Assembly (NCBI GenBank): GCA_049282265.1
Contig: JBAPTR010000232.1
Location: 1 to 22,886, forward strand
Length of the DNA stretch: 22,886 nt
Source: CAYUCJ01 sp049282265
GTDB lineage: Bacteria > Desulfobacterota > DSM-4660 > Desulfatiglandales > Desulfatiglandaceae
Reading direction: 5' to 3'
The stretch's first letter is position 1. The number at the start of each line of letters is the position of its first letter. The notes beneath the pieces were generated by a model that was not told where the DNA came from, made no database searches, and saw only the letters and a list, made by a program, of their open reading frames with translations. A program made the translations under genes and the position numbers. Below are positions 15,223-22,490 of this stretch, piece after piece.

Positions 15223-15309
15223 TTTAGAAACTGGGTTATGCCGCAAGCGGCGTCCCATGAGCAACGAATGGGAGCCGAACCTGACACTCTTTTTCAGACA
15301 CTTTCTAAA
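15223..15309. repeat. 87-base element with imperfect terminal inverted repeats in the AOR leader
   Basis: TTTAGAAACTG (15223-15233) and the complement of CACTTTCTAAA (15299-15309) match at 10 of 11 bases. Inside are two further stems, GCCG/CGGC with loop CAAG (15240-15251) and TCCCAT/ATGGGA (15253-15273). The whole element fills the gap between the 69-residue ORF and AOR. It could be a short MITE-like repeat or a folded RNA controlling AOR. Confidence 0.45.
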
Positions 15310-15514
15310 CACCCCGGAGGAAATGGCCGTCTATTTTGGGTTTAAGAAAGGCCATTAGAGAGTGCTGGGCTTCCGGAGGCGTAAACCCCAAATAGTCGTC
15401 CATGTCGGAGTTGGGTGCCAAGGGCACTATGAGAAAGCGTCCGAAAAAGAATCTCAGGTTCTGTTCATGAAACCTGGTTTGGCCGGTTTCGTTAGAACCC
15501 CGGGCCTTTAACAT
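15305..15514 (-). CDS. Hypothetical protein (69 aa) in the oxidoreductase operon
   Basis: A 69-residue frame starting at an ATG with GAGGAC 5 bases upstream, 20 bases after the DAO-family gene. The N-terminal third is basic; the rest (LRFFFGRFLIVPLAPNS, then DDYLGFTPPEAQHSLMAFL) reads as a plausible folded domain. No Cys-rich motif or membrane helix. I do not recognise it. It sits in the same direction between two operon genes, so it may be an accessory subunit. Because it ends in the terminal repeat of the AOR leader element, it could also be a remnant. Confidence 0.5.
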   Translation of the reverse strand: MLKARGSNETGQTRFHEQNLRFFFGRFLIVPLAPNSDMDDYLGFTPPEAQHSLMAFLKPKIDGHFLRGV

Positions 15515-15534
15515 TTGTCCTCAGAGCCCCGGAA

Positions 15535-16689
15535 TCACTTCAGGGCCTCCTCTCCGCCTCCAAATTTGCGTTTGAGGGAAAACTCGTCCAGAATGATGCG
15601 ATCATCCGCGGTGCATTGGTCTGTGATCATCCTGGCCACCAGCTCTCCGATGCCAGGGCCCAGCATGAAACCCTGCCCGCACATTCCCGTGGCATGGATA
15701 AGCCCTTTGATTCCTAGGTCCCAACCCACCAGGGGGGATCCGTCAGGGGTCATGGGATAGAGACCCCTCCATACCCTCCGGACACGAATGTTTTTCAGCC
15801 TGGGAAGGAGACCCACCATCCTTGCGCTTACCTGGGGGAGAAAAACAGACGTCTCACGTTTGTCCATCCCGGGAATCACCGGCGACGGAGTAATACAGAA
15901 GACCACCTGGCCTCGCCTGTTCTGGTAGAAATAGTAGTTTTTTGAGGATGGCCCGGGACGCAGGTCCACCACCATACACCTGAAAAAAGGCGCCACCGGT
16001 TCTGTGATGGCGGCCTCGTGGGAATCGGGGAACACGGGGATGTCCATGCCGGCGGTGGCACAAAGTGCCCTGGAATACGGCCCGCCCGCGTCCACTACAA
16101 CCGGCGCAAGATAATCCTCGTTTCCGACGGCCACGCCAGTCACCTCGCCCTTTTCGGTCAATATGGTCCGGACCTTCTTTCTAAACTGAAAGTGCACCCC
16201 TTTTTCAACCGCTTTTCGGTAGAAGGCATTGATGGCCAGCAGGGGAGAGGCCGATCCGTCGTCCGGGGAATAGGTGCCACCCCTGAGGTTTCTCTGGGCT
16301 ATCCCCGGCAGGGTCGCTTGGATCTTTTCCGGAGTCACAAATGCGATATTCAGCCCGAACTGCTTCTGAATGGGAAGGATACTCCTGAGAACATCCTCTT
16401 CCGCCTTCCTGTAGACTGGAAAAAGATAGCCTCCTTTGAGCCATTCGATATTGTCTCCAACCTTTTCTTCCCATTGGGAGAAGATTTCCAGGGATCGAAG
16501 GGAGGTCAGAATCTTTCCCGGGCTGGAATGGGTCGCCCTAATTCCCCCAATGGCATGCTTGTTTTCACCCTGTCCGGGGGATGGGTTCTCATCCAGGACA
16601 AGCGTCCTGACGCCCGCCTCACCCAGTGCCAGGGCGGTGGGAACACCAATGGAGCCCGAGCCGACAATGATCGCATCATACCTATGCAT
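15535..16689 (-). CDS. DAO-family FAD-dependent oxidoreductase (HcnC/OoxB/PDH-beta-like)
   Basis: A 384-residue flavoprotein. The dinucleotide motif IIVGSGSIGVPTALALGEAG (from residue 7, G10-S-G-S-I-G15) binds FAD, and the C-terminal segment TGMCGQGFMLGPGIGELVA closes the fold as in glycine/sarcosine/D-amino-acid oxidases. It takes electrons from an amine, N-substituted amino acid or D-amino acid. The ATG at 16689 has GGAGGT 8 bases upstream and lies inside the end of the preceding gene, overlapping its TAG by 8 bases. This is the subunit pairing seen in opine oxidase, HcnBC and dye-linked proline dehydrogenase. The substrate cannot be read from sequence. Confidence 0.9.
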   Translation of the reverse strand: MHRYDAIIVGSGSIGVPTALALGEAGVRTLVLDENPSPGQGENKHAIGGIRATHSSPGKILTSLRSLEIFSQWEEKVGDNIEWLKGGYLFPVYRKAEEDVLRSILPIQKQFGLNIAFVTPEKIQATLPGIAQRNLRGGTYSPDDGSASPLLAINAFYRKAVEKGVHFQFRKKVRTILTEKGEVTGVAVGNEDYLAPVVVDAGGPYSRALCATAGMDIPVFPDSHEAAITEPVAPFFRCMVVDLRPGPSSKNYYFYQNRRGQVVFCITPSPVIPGMDKRETSVFLPQVSARMVGLLPRLKNIRVRRVWRGLYPMTPDGSPLVGWDLGIKGLIHATGMCGQGFMLGPGIGELVARMITDQCTADDRIILDEFSLKRKFGGGEEALK

Positions 16690-18772
16690 CCGATTCACCT
16701 CCATGAACACCGGCCAGTACGCCCAAAGGGACCTCCACAAAAAGGGGCCTGTCAATGCGGTCGGTCACCTGCCCAATGTCGACGCCCTCCTCCTGAAAAA
16801 TGCGCCAGATCATGGGCCTGCAGGTCTTTGAACCACAGGCCCCCATCCCCGCACGGTTGATGGCCTTGAGGTGGTTGATGTCCCGGACGCCGTTTCTGAT
16901 GGCCTCTCTTATCTCACCCGCATTCACCCGCTCACACCTGCAGATAATTGCCTCATCCGGGAGGGGGCCTTTCTCGTAAATCTCGGAGGGTTCCACCTGT
17001 TCTTCCTGCACACGAATGCCTGCCGCTTTTTGCGCCACGGCCCTGTCCATTCTCATCTGGACCAGGAGGGTGCCGGGGTATTTTTTTCTGTTGGAAATCA
17101 CCCGTTCCACGGCGTAATGACCCAGGATGGCCCCCTCGCTGTCTGTTACGGGAACCATGCTGCCCTTTTCCACCGTTCCCCGCCAGATTTCATAAGGCAG
17201 GGTGACCAACGGGCATTTTTCGTCTTTCCCGTAGTCAACGAGGGTGATGGCCAGACCCGGGCAGATGGCAACACACGCCATGCAGCCCTTGCATCTTTCC
17301 GGGTCTGTCATATAGGGTAACCCGGTGATCTTATCCTCCCTGGTCCGGATGGCCTTCTCGGGACAGACAGAGGTGCAGGGGTTGCACGGCACTTCCTGGT
17401 AACAATGAAAAATGGGCATGACCCCGTGTTCCGGCGCCGATTCGGCCGGGCCTGAGATCGTCCCGGGCCTTGACTTCAGGACCACCACTTTTTCTTCCCA
17501 TTCCCGTGGTATCTCCTTCCGGTATCGGCCCAGGGATTTGGCTATTTTCAGTGCTTCTATCTTTCCTGTGAACATGGCAGCGGATGCCTCGGCAATTTCC
17601 TGGGCATCTCCTGCGGCATAGGTGTCCAGGCCCCATTCTCTGGCCTTGAGAAAAAATTCATTGACCTGGTCGAGACCCACGGCGATCAGAACCGTATCCA
17701 CCTCGAAGGTCTTGTGGGAGCCCGGTATCACATTCCAGCCCTCGTCCAGTCCGGCGATGGTGATGGATTCAACGTGATCCGTGCCGTCGGCACTCACCAC
17801 CGTGTGACCGGTAAAGATGGGGACACCCAGCCGTTTCAATTTATCCTCGTGGACCTTGTAGCCGCCTATCCGGGGCAAGGCTTCCACAAGACCCACCACC
17901 TGGATACCGGCCTGTATGGCATGGTATCCGGCAATGAGCCCCACGTTGCCACCTCCCACAATAAACACTTTTTCGGAAGTCCTGACGAGATCCCTGTTGA
18001 CCAGAGTCTGAAAGGCCCCGGCGCCGAAAACACCGGGCAGGGTGTTTCCGGGGAAAGAAAGCATTTTTTCCCTGGCTCCCGAGGCCACCAATAGTTTTTT
18101 TGGCCTGATTTTCCTGTATTTCTTTCCCTTCACCACACCCACAATGCCATCGGAAAAAACGCCCACGGCCGTGGCGTTCAACCAGGTTCGAACGGATTCA
18201 ATCTCCGTCAATTTATCGCCGAGAAGAGACGCGATTTCAAAACCCCTCGTGCCGGCGTGGGAGTCCTCCACCGATCCGAAAAATTTGTGAGTCTGAAGCA
18301 CCAACTTGCCTCCTATCCGGTCCTTGTCGTCAATGATAAGGGTATCAATCCCGAGGGCACCCAGTTCAATGGCCGCGGACATGCCGGCAGGTCCTCCTCC
18401 GATGATCAGGACATCCACGTCTTCTACAGGTATTTCAGCAGTTCCGACAGGCTTATCATCCGAGGGCAGCTCCGGAACCCCTTCGACACTTGCGATGGTC
18501 ATCCCCTGCCGAAGGGGAGTCATGCACGATTTGACCGGAAGATCATCGGCAATGACCATGCACTGGGAACACTGGCCATTGGCACAGAAGATCCCCTGGG
18601 GACTCCCATCCTTTTGGTGATGCCCGAAGATATGAATATCGTTGGCAAAAAGAGCGGAAGAGATCGTTTCACCTTCCAGACCTTTCAATTTATCCCCGTT
18701 CCAGAAAAACGTCACCTCCACCTTCTCAGGGATTGCGAGAATGGGGTGTCTGGTAATCCTCCTGTCCTCCAT
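16682..18772 (-). CDS. Fused [2Fe-2S] ferredoxin, FAD/NAD(P) oxidoreductase, 2x[4Fe-4S] and BFD-like protein
   Basis: A 696-residue fusion. Residues 15-100 are a Fer2_4-type (HcnA-like) domain with Cys63, Cys68, Cys71 and Cys83. Residues 119-420 are a pyridine-nucleotide-disulfide-reductase-like FAD part with GGGPAG (125-130), a second dinucleotide site GGGNVG (273-278) and the final GDA. Residues 455-510 hold two [4Fe-4S] motifs (Cys457/463/466/470 and 494/497/500/504). Residues 609-655 are a BFD-like [2Fe-2S] domain with Cys611, 613, 646 and 651. In relatives these are separate alpha, gamma and sometimes delta subunits of amino-acid dehydrogenases. It probably accepts electrons from the partner DAO-type subunit and hands them to ferredoxin, NAD or quinone. 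ATG follows AGAGGT by 9 bases. Confidence 0.93.
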   Translation of the reverse strand: MEDRRITRHPILAIPEKVEVTFFWNGDKLKGLEGETISSALFANDIHIFGHHQKDGSPQGIFCANGQCSQCMVIADDLPVKSCMTPLRQGMTIASVEGVPELPSDDKPVGTAEIPVEDVDVLIIGGGPAGMSAAIELGALGIDTLIIDDKDRIGGKLVLQTHKFFGSVEDSHAGTRGFEIASLLGDKLTEIESVRTWLNATAVGVFSDGIVGVVKGKKYRKIRPKKLLVASGAREKMLSFPGNTLPGVFGAGAFQTLVNRDLVRTSEKVFIVGGGNVGLIAGYHAIQAGIQVVGLVEALPRIGGYKVHEDKLKRLGVPIFTGHTVVSADGTDHVESITIAGLDEGWNVIPGSHKTFEVDTVLIAVGLDQVNEFFLKAREWGLDTYAAGDAQEIAEASAAMFTGKIEALKIAKSLGRYRKEIPREWEEKVVVLKSRPGTISGPAESAPEHGVMPIFHCYQEVPCNPCTSVCPEKAIRTREDKITGLPYMTDPERCKGCMACVAICPGLAITLVDYGKDEKCPLVTLPYEIWRGTVEKGSMVPVTDSEGAILGHYAVERVISNRKKYPGTLLVQMRMDRAVAQKAAGIRVQEEQVEPSEIYEKGPLPDEAIICRCERVNAGEIREAIRNGVRDINHLKAINRAGMGACGSKTCRPMIWRIFQEEGVDIGQVTDRIDRPLFVEVPLGVLAGVHGGESDA

Positions 18773-18774
18773 AT

Positions 18775-18909
18775 CTATCTAACCTCTTTTCCCATGCAGT
18801 TGCTAAAGCGGGTTATGTGTTTTCCGGCCAGTGAGCGGGCATCATCCGAACAGCCCTCTCCCACAGCCTCTACGATTCCATCAAGTCTGAAAGTGTTATG
18901 GTCAAACAT
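18775..18909 (-). CDS. Candidate 44-aa leader ORF upstream of the FAD/Fe-S gene
   Basis: An ATG at 18909 opens a 44-codon frame that ends in TAG only 2 bases before the ATG of the 696-residue gene. The frame contains HNTFRLDGIVEAVGEGCSDD and ends KHITRFSNCMGKEVR, a coding-like composition. AGGA lies close upstream. A second short frame in another phase (17 codons from an ATG near 18958) ends in GTT TGA C just over this start and reads on smoothly if one base is skipped. It could be a leader peptide, a small subunit or a frameshifted remnant. I know no family. Confidence 0.35.
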   Translation of the reverse strand: MFDHNTFRLDGIVEAVGEGCSDDARSLAGKHITRFSNCMGKEVR

Positions 18910-19269
18910 TTTCCTGCATCATGTCAAGCAGTTTTCCCATGCCCTCTGCGTTCATAAACGTAACTGAAATGAGACGGAGGATTTGGTTAAACGCACTGTG
19001 GCATGAGAAAACCTCTGGTCGATGGGTCGCGTTCGGGCGTGTTAAAGGGTTGAAACCGCATTTTTCTTGACCCGGGATGGGCTCTTCTATAATATTTGAG
19101 ACACAAACTAAGCCTTTATTTTCACTTGTTTATAAGGGGAGTGGGCACGCAACTCAAGAAAATAATGGTGGCGGTGGTCCGATAGGGGCCTTTGGAGAAC
19201 CGCCATTCTTTGTCTCCAGGGTCCTGATGGGATTTAATCATGCGGTTTTTGCCTTGATATGGAGGAAAT
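18910..19269. other. Intergenic region between divergent oxidoreductase and aminotransferase units
   Basis: About 360 bases with no convincing gene apart from the short leader frame near its left end. It holds the candidate promoter at 19067-19095 for the aminotransferase and must also hold the start of the minus-strand operon. I see no strong terminator or clear sigma-54 site. Confidence 0.6.
19067..19095 (+). promoter_or_regulatory. Candidate promoter of the aminotransferase gene
   Basis: TTGACC (19067-19072) is followed after 17 bases by TAATAT (19090-19095); TATAAT at 19088-19093 is an alternative at 15-base spacing. The aminotransferase ATG lies about 175 bases downstream, so the leader is long. 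Confidence 0.5.
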
Positions 19270-20598
19270 ATGGAGCGTCTGCCGAAGATACGTACACCCC
19301 TGCCCGGCCCGCGGGCAGCCAAGCTGATAGAACTGGACAAAACCTATGTCTCGCCTTCCTACACCCGCAGCTATCCGCTCGTGGCTGAAAAGGGAAGCGG
19401 AGTCTGGGTGGAGGACGTGGACGGCAACGCATTTCTTGATTTCACGGCCGGTATCGCCGTCTGCGCCACAGGTCACTGCCACCCGGAGGTGGTAGAAGCC
19501 ATTAAGTCTCAGGCAGCGAAACTCCTGCACATGTCAGGCACGGATTTCTACTATACTTCTCAGATCGTGCTGGCGGAGAAACTGGCGTCCCTTGCGCCGG
19601 GGAACAGCGGCAAACGCGTCTATTTCGGCAATTCGGGGGCTGAGGCCGTGGAGGCCGCCTTCAAGCTCGCTCGCTGGTATACGAAGCGCGAACTGAACCT
19701 GGCGTTTTTCGGTGCATTTCACGGGCGCACCATGGGCGCCCTGTCTCTCACGGCCAGCAAGACGATTCAGAAAAGACATTACAATCCCCTTGTGCCCGGC
19801 ATCACCCACATCCCTTATGCCTATTGTTACCGCTGCCCTTACAACCTCCGCTATCCCGGATGTGATGTCGCCTGTGTTCAATGGATTGAGGATGCCCTGT
19901 TCAGGACAACCATGCCTCCGGAGGAGATCGCGGCCATCTTTGTGGAACCGATTCAGGGGGAGGGCGGCTATATAGTCCCACCCCCGGAGTTTCACGAGAG
20001 ACTCTACAAAACAGCTAAAAAGTACGGCATCCTCTATGTGGCGGACGAGGTACAATCGGGAATGGGAAGGACCGGGAAGATGTTTGCCATGGAACATTTC
20101 GGCGTGGAGCCGGAAATGATGGCACTGGCAAAGGGGATAGCCTCGGGCATGCCCCTGGGAGCCCTCGTGGCGCGTTCGGACATCATGGTATGGGAGGCAG
20201 GCTCGCATGCCTCCACGTTCGGCGGCAACCCTGTTTCATGCCAGGCGGCCATGAAGACCATAGATCTGCTCGAGAAGGGACTCGTGAAAAACGCCCAAAT
20301 CCAGGGAGAGTATCTCATGCGCGGCCTGAGAGAGCTCCAGGGAGAGCACGAATGCATGGGTGATGTGCGCGGAAAAGGCCTGATGGTCGCCGTTGAACTG
20401 GTGAAAGACCGGGAAACCAAGGAGCCTGCATGCAAATGGCGGAATGAAATCATTACCGCCGCTTTCAAGAAAGGCCTTCTGCTCCTGGGTTGCGGCGAAA
20501 ACAGCATCCGTTTCTGCCCCGCCCTCATGGTGAATTCCCATGAGATCGACACATGCCTGTCCATCTTCGGGGAGGCCACCAAAGAGGTGACGGGCTGA
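19270..20598 (+). CDS. Class-III PLP aminotransferase (acetylornithine/GABA aminotransferase-like, possibly a racemase)
   Basis: A 442-residue fold-type I PLP enzyme. It has GNSGAEAVEAAFKLAR (120-135), GAFHGRTMGALSLT, the cofactor Asp259 in VADEVQSGMGRTG and the Schiff-base Lys288 in ALAKGIASGMPLGA. The insert YCYRCPYNLRYPGCDVACVQ (186-205) with several Cys is typical of the archaeal-type branch that includes broad-specificity amino-acid racemases and ornithine omega-aminotransferase (Pyrococcus/Thermococcus). The ATG has GGAGG 4 bases upstream. It lies divergent to the FAD/Fe-S operon and convergent with the ornithine cyclodeaminase-family gene. Aminotransferase and racemase activities cannot be told apart by eye. 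Confidence 0.9.
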   Translation: MERLPKIRTPLPGPRAAKLIELDKTYVSPSYTRSYPLVAEKGSGVWVEDVDGNAFLDFTAGIAVCATGHCHPEVVEAIKSQAAKLLHMSGTDFYYTSQIVLAEKLASLAPGNSGKRVYFGNSGAEAVEAAFKLARWYTKRELNLAFFGAFHGRTMGALSLTASKTIQKRHYNPLVPGITHIPYAYCYRCPYNLRYPGCDVACVQWIEDALFRTTMPPEEIAAIFVEPIQGEGGYIVPPPEFHERLYKTAKKYGILYVADEVQSGMGRTGKMFAMEHFGVEPEMMALAKGIASGMPLGALVARSDIMVWEAGSHASTFGGNPVSCQAAMKTIDLLEKGLVKNAQIQGEYLMRGLRELQGEHECMGDVRGKGLMVAVELVKDRETKEPACKWRNEIITAAFKKGLLLLGCGENSIRFCPALMVNSHEIDTCLSIFGEATKEVTG

Positions 20599-20615
20599 GA
20601 AGTGCGGGTTCGGGA

Positions 20616-21578
20616 TCAGGAGAGGGCAACCAGGGTGCCCAACCCTTTTTTTTCGGCCTTGGCCATGATGGCTGCGGCCGCAGCCGCATCCTGGGCCGCA
20701 AGACCTACGGACTTAAAAAACGTGATTTCTTCCTGATTTTTCCGCCCCGGATGGCTTCCGTTCACGATGTCCCCCAACTCTGCATCGATATGCGCCTTGG
20801 ATTTGATGATGTCGCCTGCCTCTGCCAGGCAGGCCTCTCTGGAATCCACGATGACGGTGGCGCGTCTGACCGTGTGCTCGTCGATTTCCTGCATGTCGGG
20901 TGTAAATGCCCCTACGCCGGTGACATGGGTTCCGGGTGTGAGATCATTCCCATCAAAGAGCGGGGTCTTGCTGGTGGTGGCGGCAAGGACGATATGGGCT
21001 CTTTTGAGGGCCTCTTTGGGAGAAGAAGGGATAAAGACTGCCGGACCATTCGGCCATGCCAGGATCTCCTCCATCAGCGCTTTGGCCTTTTCCACGTTAC
21101 GATCGATCAGAAAGACCTCGTCTATGGCCCGAACGGCCATGACGCCCTCCAACTGGGATCGTCCCTGGACGCCGGCCCCGAAAAGGGCCACTTTTCGGGC
21201 ATCGCTCCTGGAGAGCAACTCGGCGGCAAGACCCCCTGCCGCTCCGGTTCTGATGGCAGTCAGGCTGCCGCCGTCCATCAGGGCGAGAGGTCTTCCCGTA
21301 TCCGGATCGAGTACGATGACCACTGCGGCGACGGTGGGGAACCCGAGACCCGGGTTTTGCCCGTAGATCGAAACAATCTTGACCGCCAGGTTTCTGTTGT
21401 CCTGGAGATAGGCGGGCATCAGCAGGGTGACCCCATTCTCCGTAGGAAGACTTGATCGGAGTGGAACGGTCGCCCTGCCCGCAGAAAATTGACCAAAAGC
21501 CGGTTTCATGGCCTGAACGGCTTCCCGCATGGGCAGGGCGAAGTGAACATCCTCGGCTGTAAGAATTCGGATTTTCAT
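20616..21578 (-). CDS. Ornithine cyclodeaminase / mu-crystallin family protein
   Basis: A protein of 320 residues (321 if the upstream ATG at 21581 is used). GGAG lies 6 bases before 21578, which favours that start. The Rossmann motif is GAGVQGRSQLEG, and DGGSLTAIRTGAAGGLAAELLS and FFKSVGLAAQD are family landmarks. Members include ornithine cyclodeaminase, alanine dehydrogenase, ketimine reductase and others, all NAD(P)-linked. Where ornithine cyclodeaminase has the catalytic Asp in GGDCPGKTEL, this protein reads GAFTPDMQEI with Phe, so true ornithine cyclodeaminase activity is unlikely. A reversible imine/amino-acid reductase fits better. Its 3' end faces the aminotransferase gene with a 17-base gap. 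Confidence 0.88.
   Translation of the reverse strand: MKIRILTAEDVHFALPMREAVQAMKPAFGQFSAGRATVPLRSSLPTENGVTLLMPAYLQDNRNLAVKIVSIYGQNPGLGFPTVAAVVIVLDPDTGRPLALMDGGSLTAIRTGAAGGLAAELLSRSDARKVALFGAGVQGRSQLEGVMAVRAIDEVFLIDRNVEKAKALMEEILAWPNGPAVFIPSSPKEALKRAHIVLAATTSKTPLFDGNDLTPGTHVTGVGAFTPDMQEIDEHTVRRATVIVDSREACLAEAGDIIKSKAHIDAELGDIVNGSHPGRKNQEEITFFKSVGLAAQDAAAAAAIMAKAEKKGLGTLVALS
20632..20653 (+). terminator. Weak candidate terminator after the aminotransferase gene
   Basis: AGGGT (20632-20636) pairs with ACCCT (20642-20646) across a 5-base loop, and a run of eight T spans 20646-20653. It lies inside the 3' end of the convergent gene. The stem is short, so this is tentative. Confidence 0.35.
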
Positions 21579-21770
21579 CATGATCTCCAGTTGATAAGGC
21601 CTCGCTTTTTCGGAAAAGAAGTGTAGGCAAATCGCCCTTGGGAGTCAAGGAGAAAGGCGGCGCAATATATTATAGAATGGGATTTCCAGTGATGTGGTGG
21701 TGGAGATCTGAGAAGAGCTTTTCGGCATTTTGCCGGGTGATTCGCCTTGGAAGTCTGGAAAAGGGCCGGC

Positions 21771-22490
21771 TCAGGGGGCAGCCCGGGCAATGAGAATGCG
21801 TGTGGGCAAGACCGGAGAGGCAAGGGCAGCTAGAAAAGGGCCATCGACAGGAAGCTCAGTGATGTACAAGGGGGGGCATCCTTTTCTGTCCTTGGGTGAC
21901 ATTGTCCATTCAGAATGCGTTGAAAACCGGTTCAGTTCGCCCTCAAGGCCGATGCCCCAGGCTTTTAGGCAGGCTTCCTTCCGGGTCCAGATGCGGTAGA
22001 AACCGGAAGTTCGTTCCGGCCCTGGCGACTGGTCCAGGGATACTTGTTCATCCGGGGAGAAGTATCGGCCGGCAAGGGCAGGTAGATCGCTGATTTCCTT
22101 TATGACCTCCAGGTCAATGCCCACGGGCTGCCCGTTACTGACTGCCAGCAGCATAATGTTTTCGCTGTGGGAGAGGTTGAAGGCCAGGGATTGAGCCGCA
22201 TCACCCTTCAAAGCCGGCTTTTCGTGACTGTTGGCTCTGAAGCAAATGGCGGCGGGATCCATGGCAAGGTAATGTCCCAGAATTACCCGGACCCATGAGC
22301 GCGCGACAGCCATTCGTTTTCGAAGCCTGGGATTTCTGTAACGGCCGATTCTTTCTCGTTCTTCCGGTGACAGCATGGCAGATCTGCTGGTGGAAAGCTT
22401 GGCGGGCAGGTCCAGGTGGCAAACGTGAACGTGAATTAGCCGAGGGTCCGCAATGGTAGCGGGCAAAGATGGAACCTGTCGGATCGTCAT
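21771..22490 (-). CDS. 4'-phosphopantetheinyl transferase (Sfp-type)
   Basis: A 239-residue protein with the two signatures of the superfamily: VGIDLEV (Asp126, Glu128 for metal binding) and WTRKEACLKAWG (Glu172, Lys171). The NLSHSENIMLLAVS stretch is also typical. Length and the double-domain layout fit the Sfp rather than the AcpS class. It attaches phosphopantetheine from coenzyme A to carrier proteins of peptide or polyketide synthases. Its ATG overlaps the stop of the upstream thioesterase-like gene as ATGA, so the two are translated together. Confidence 0.92.
   Translation of the reverse strand: MTIRQVPSLPATIADPRLIHVHVCHLDLPAKLSTSRSAMLSPEERERIGRYRNPRLRKRMAVARSWVRVILGHYLAMDPAAICFRANSHEKPALKGDAAQSLAFNLSHSENIMLLAVSNGQPVGIDLEVIKEISDLPALAGRYFSPDEQVSLDQSPGPERTSGFYRIWTRKEACLKAWGIGLEGELNRFSTHSEWTMSPKDRKGCPPLYITELPVDGPFLAALASPVLPTRILIARAAP

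Noticed and set aside
16018..16860. 280-codon plus-strand frame
   Set aside because: It is antisense to the DAO-family gene and the end of the FAD/Fe-S gene, both with clear domains.
20553..21455. 300-codon plus-strand frame
   Set aside because: It is antisense to the ornithine cyclodeaminase-family gene, whose motifs are clear; the Gly/Asp/Arg-rich translation is a typical shadow.
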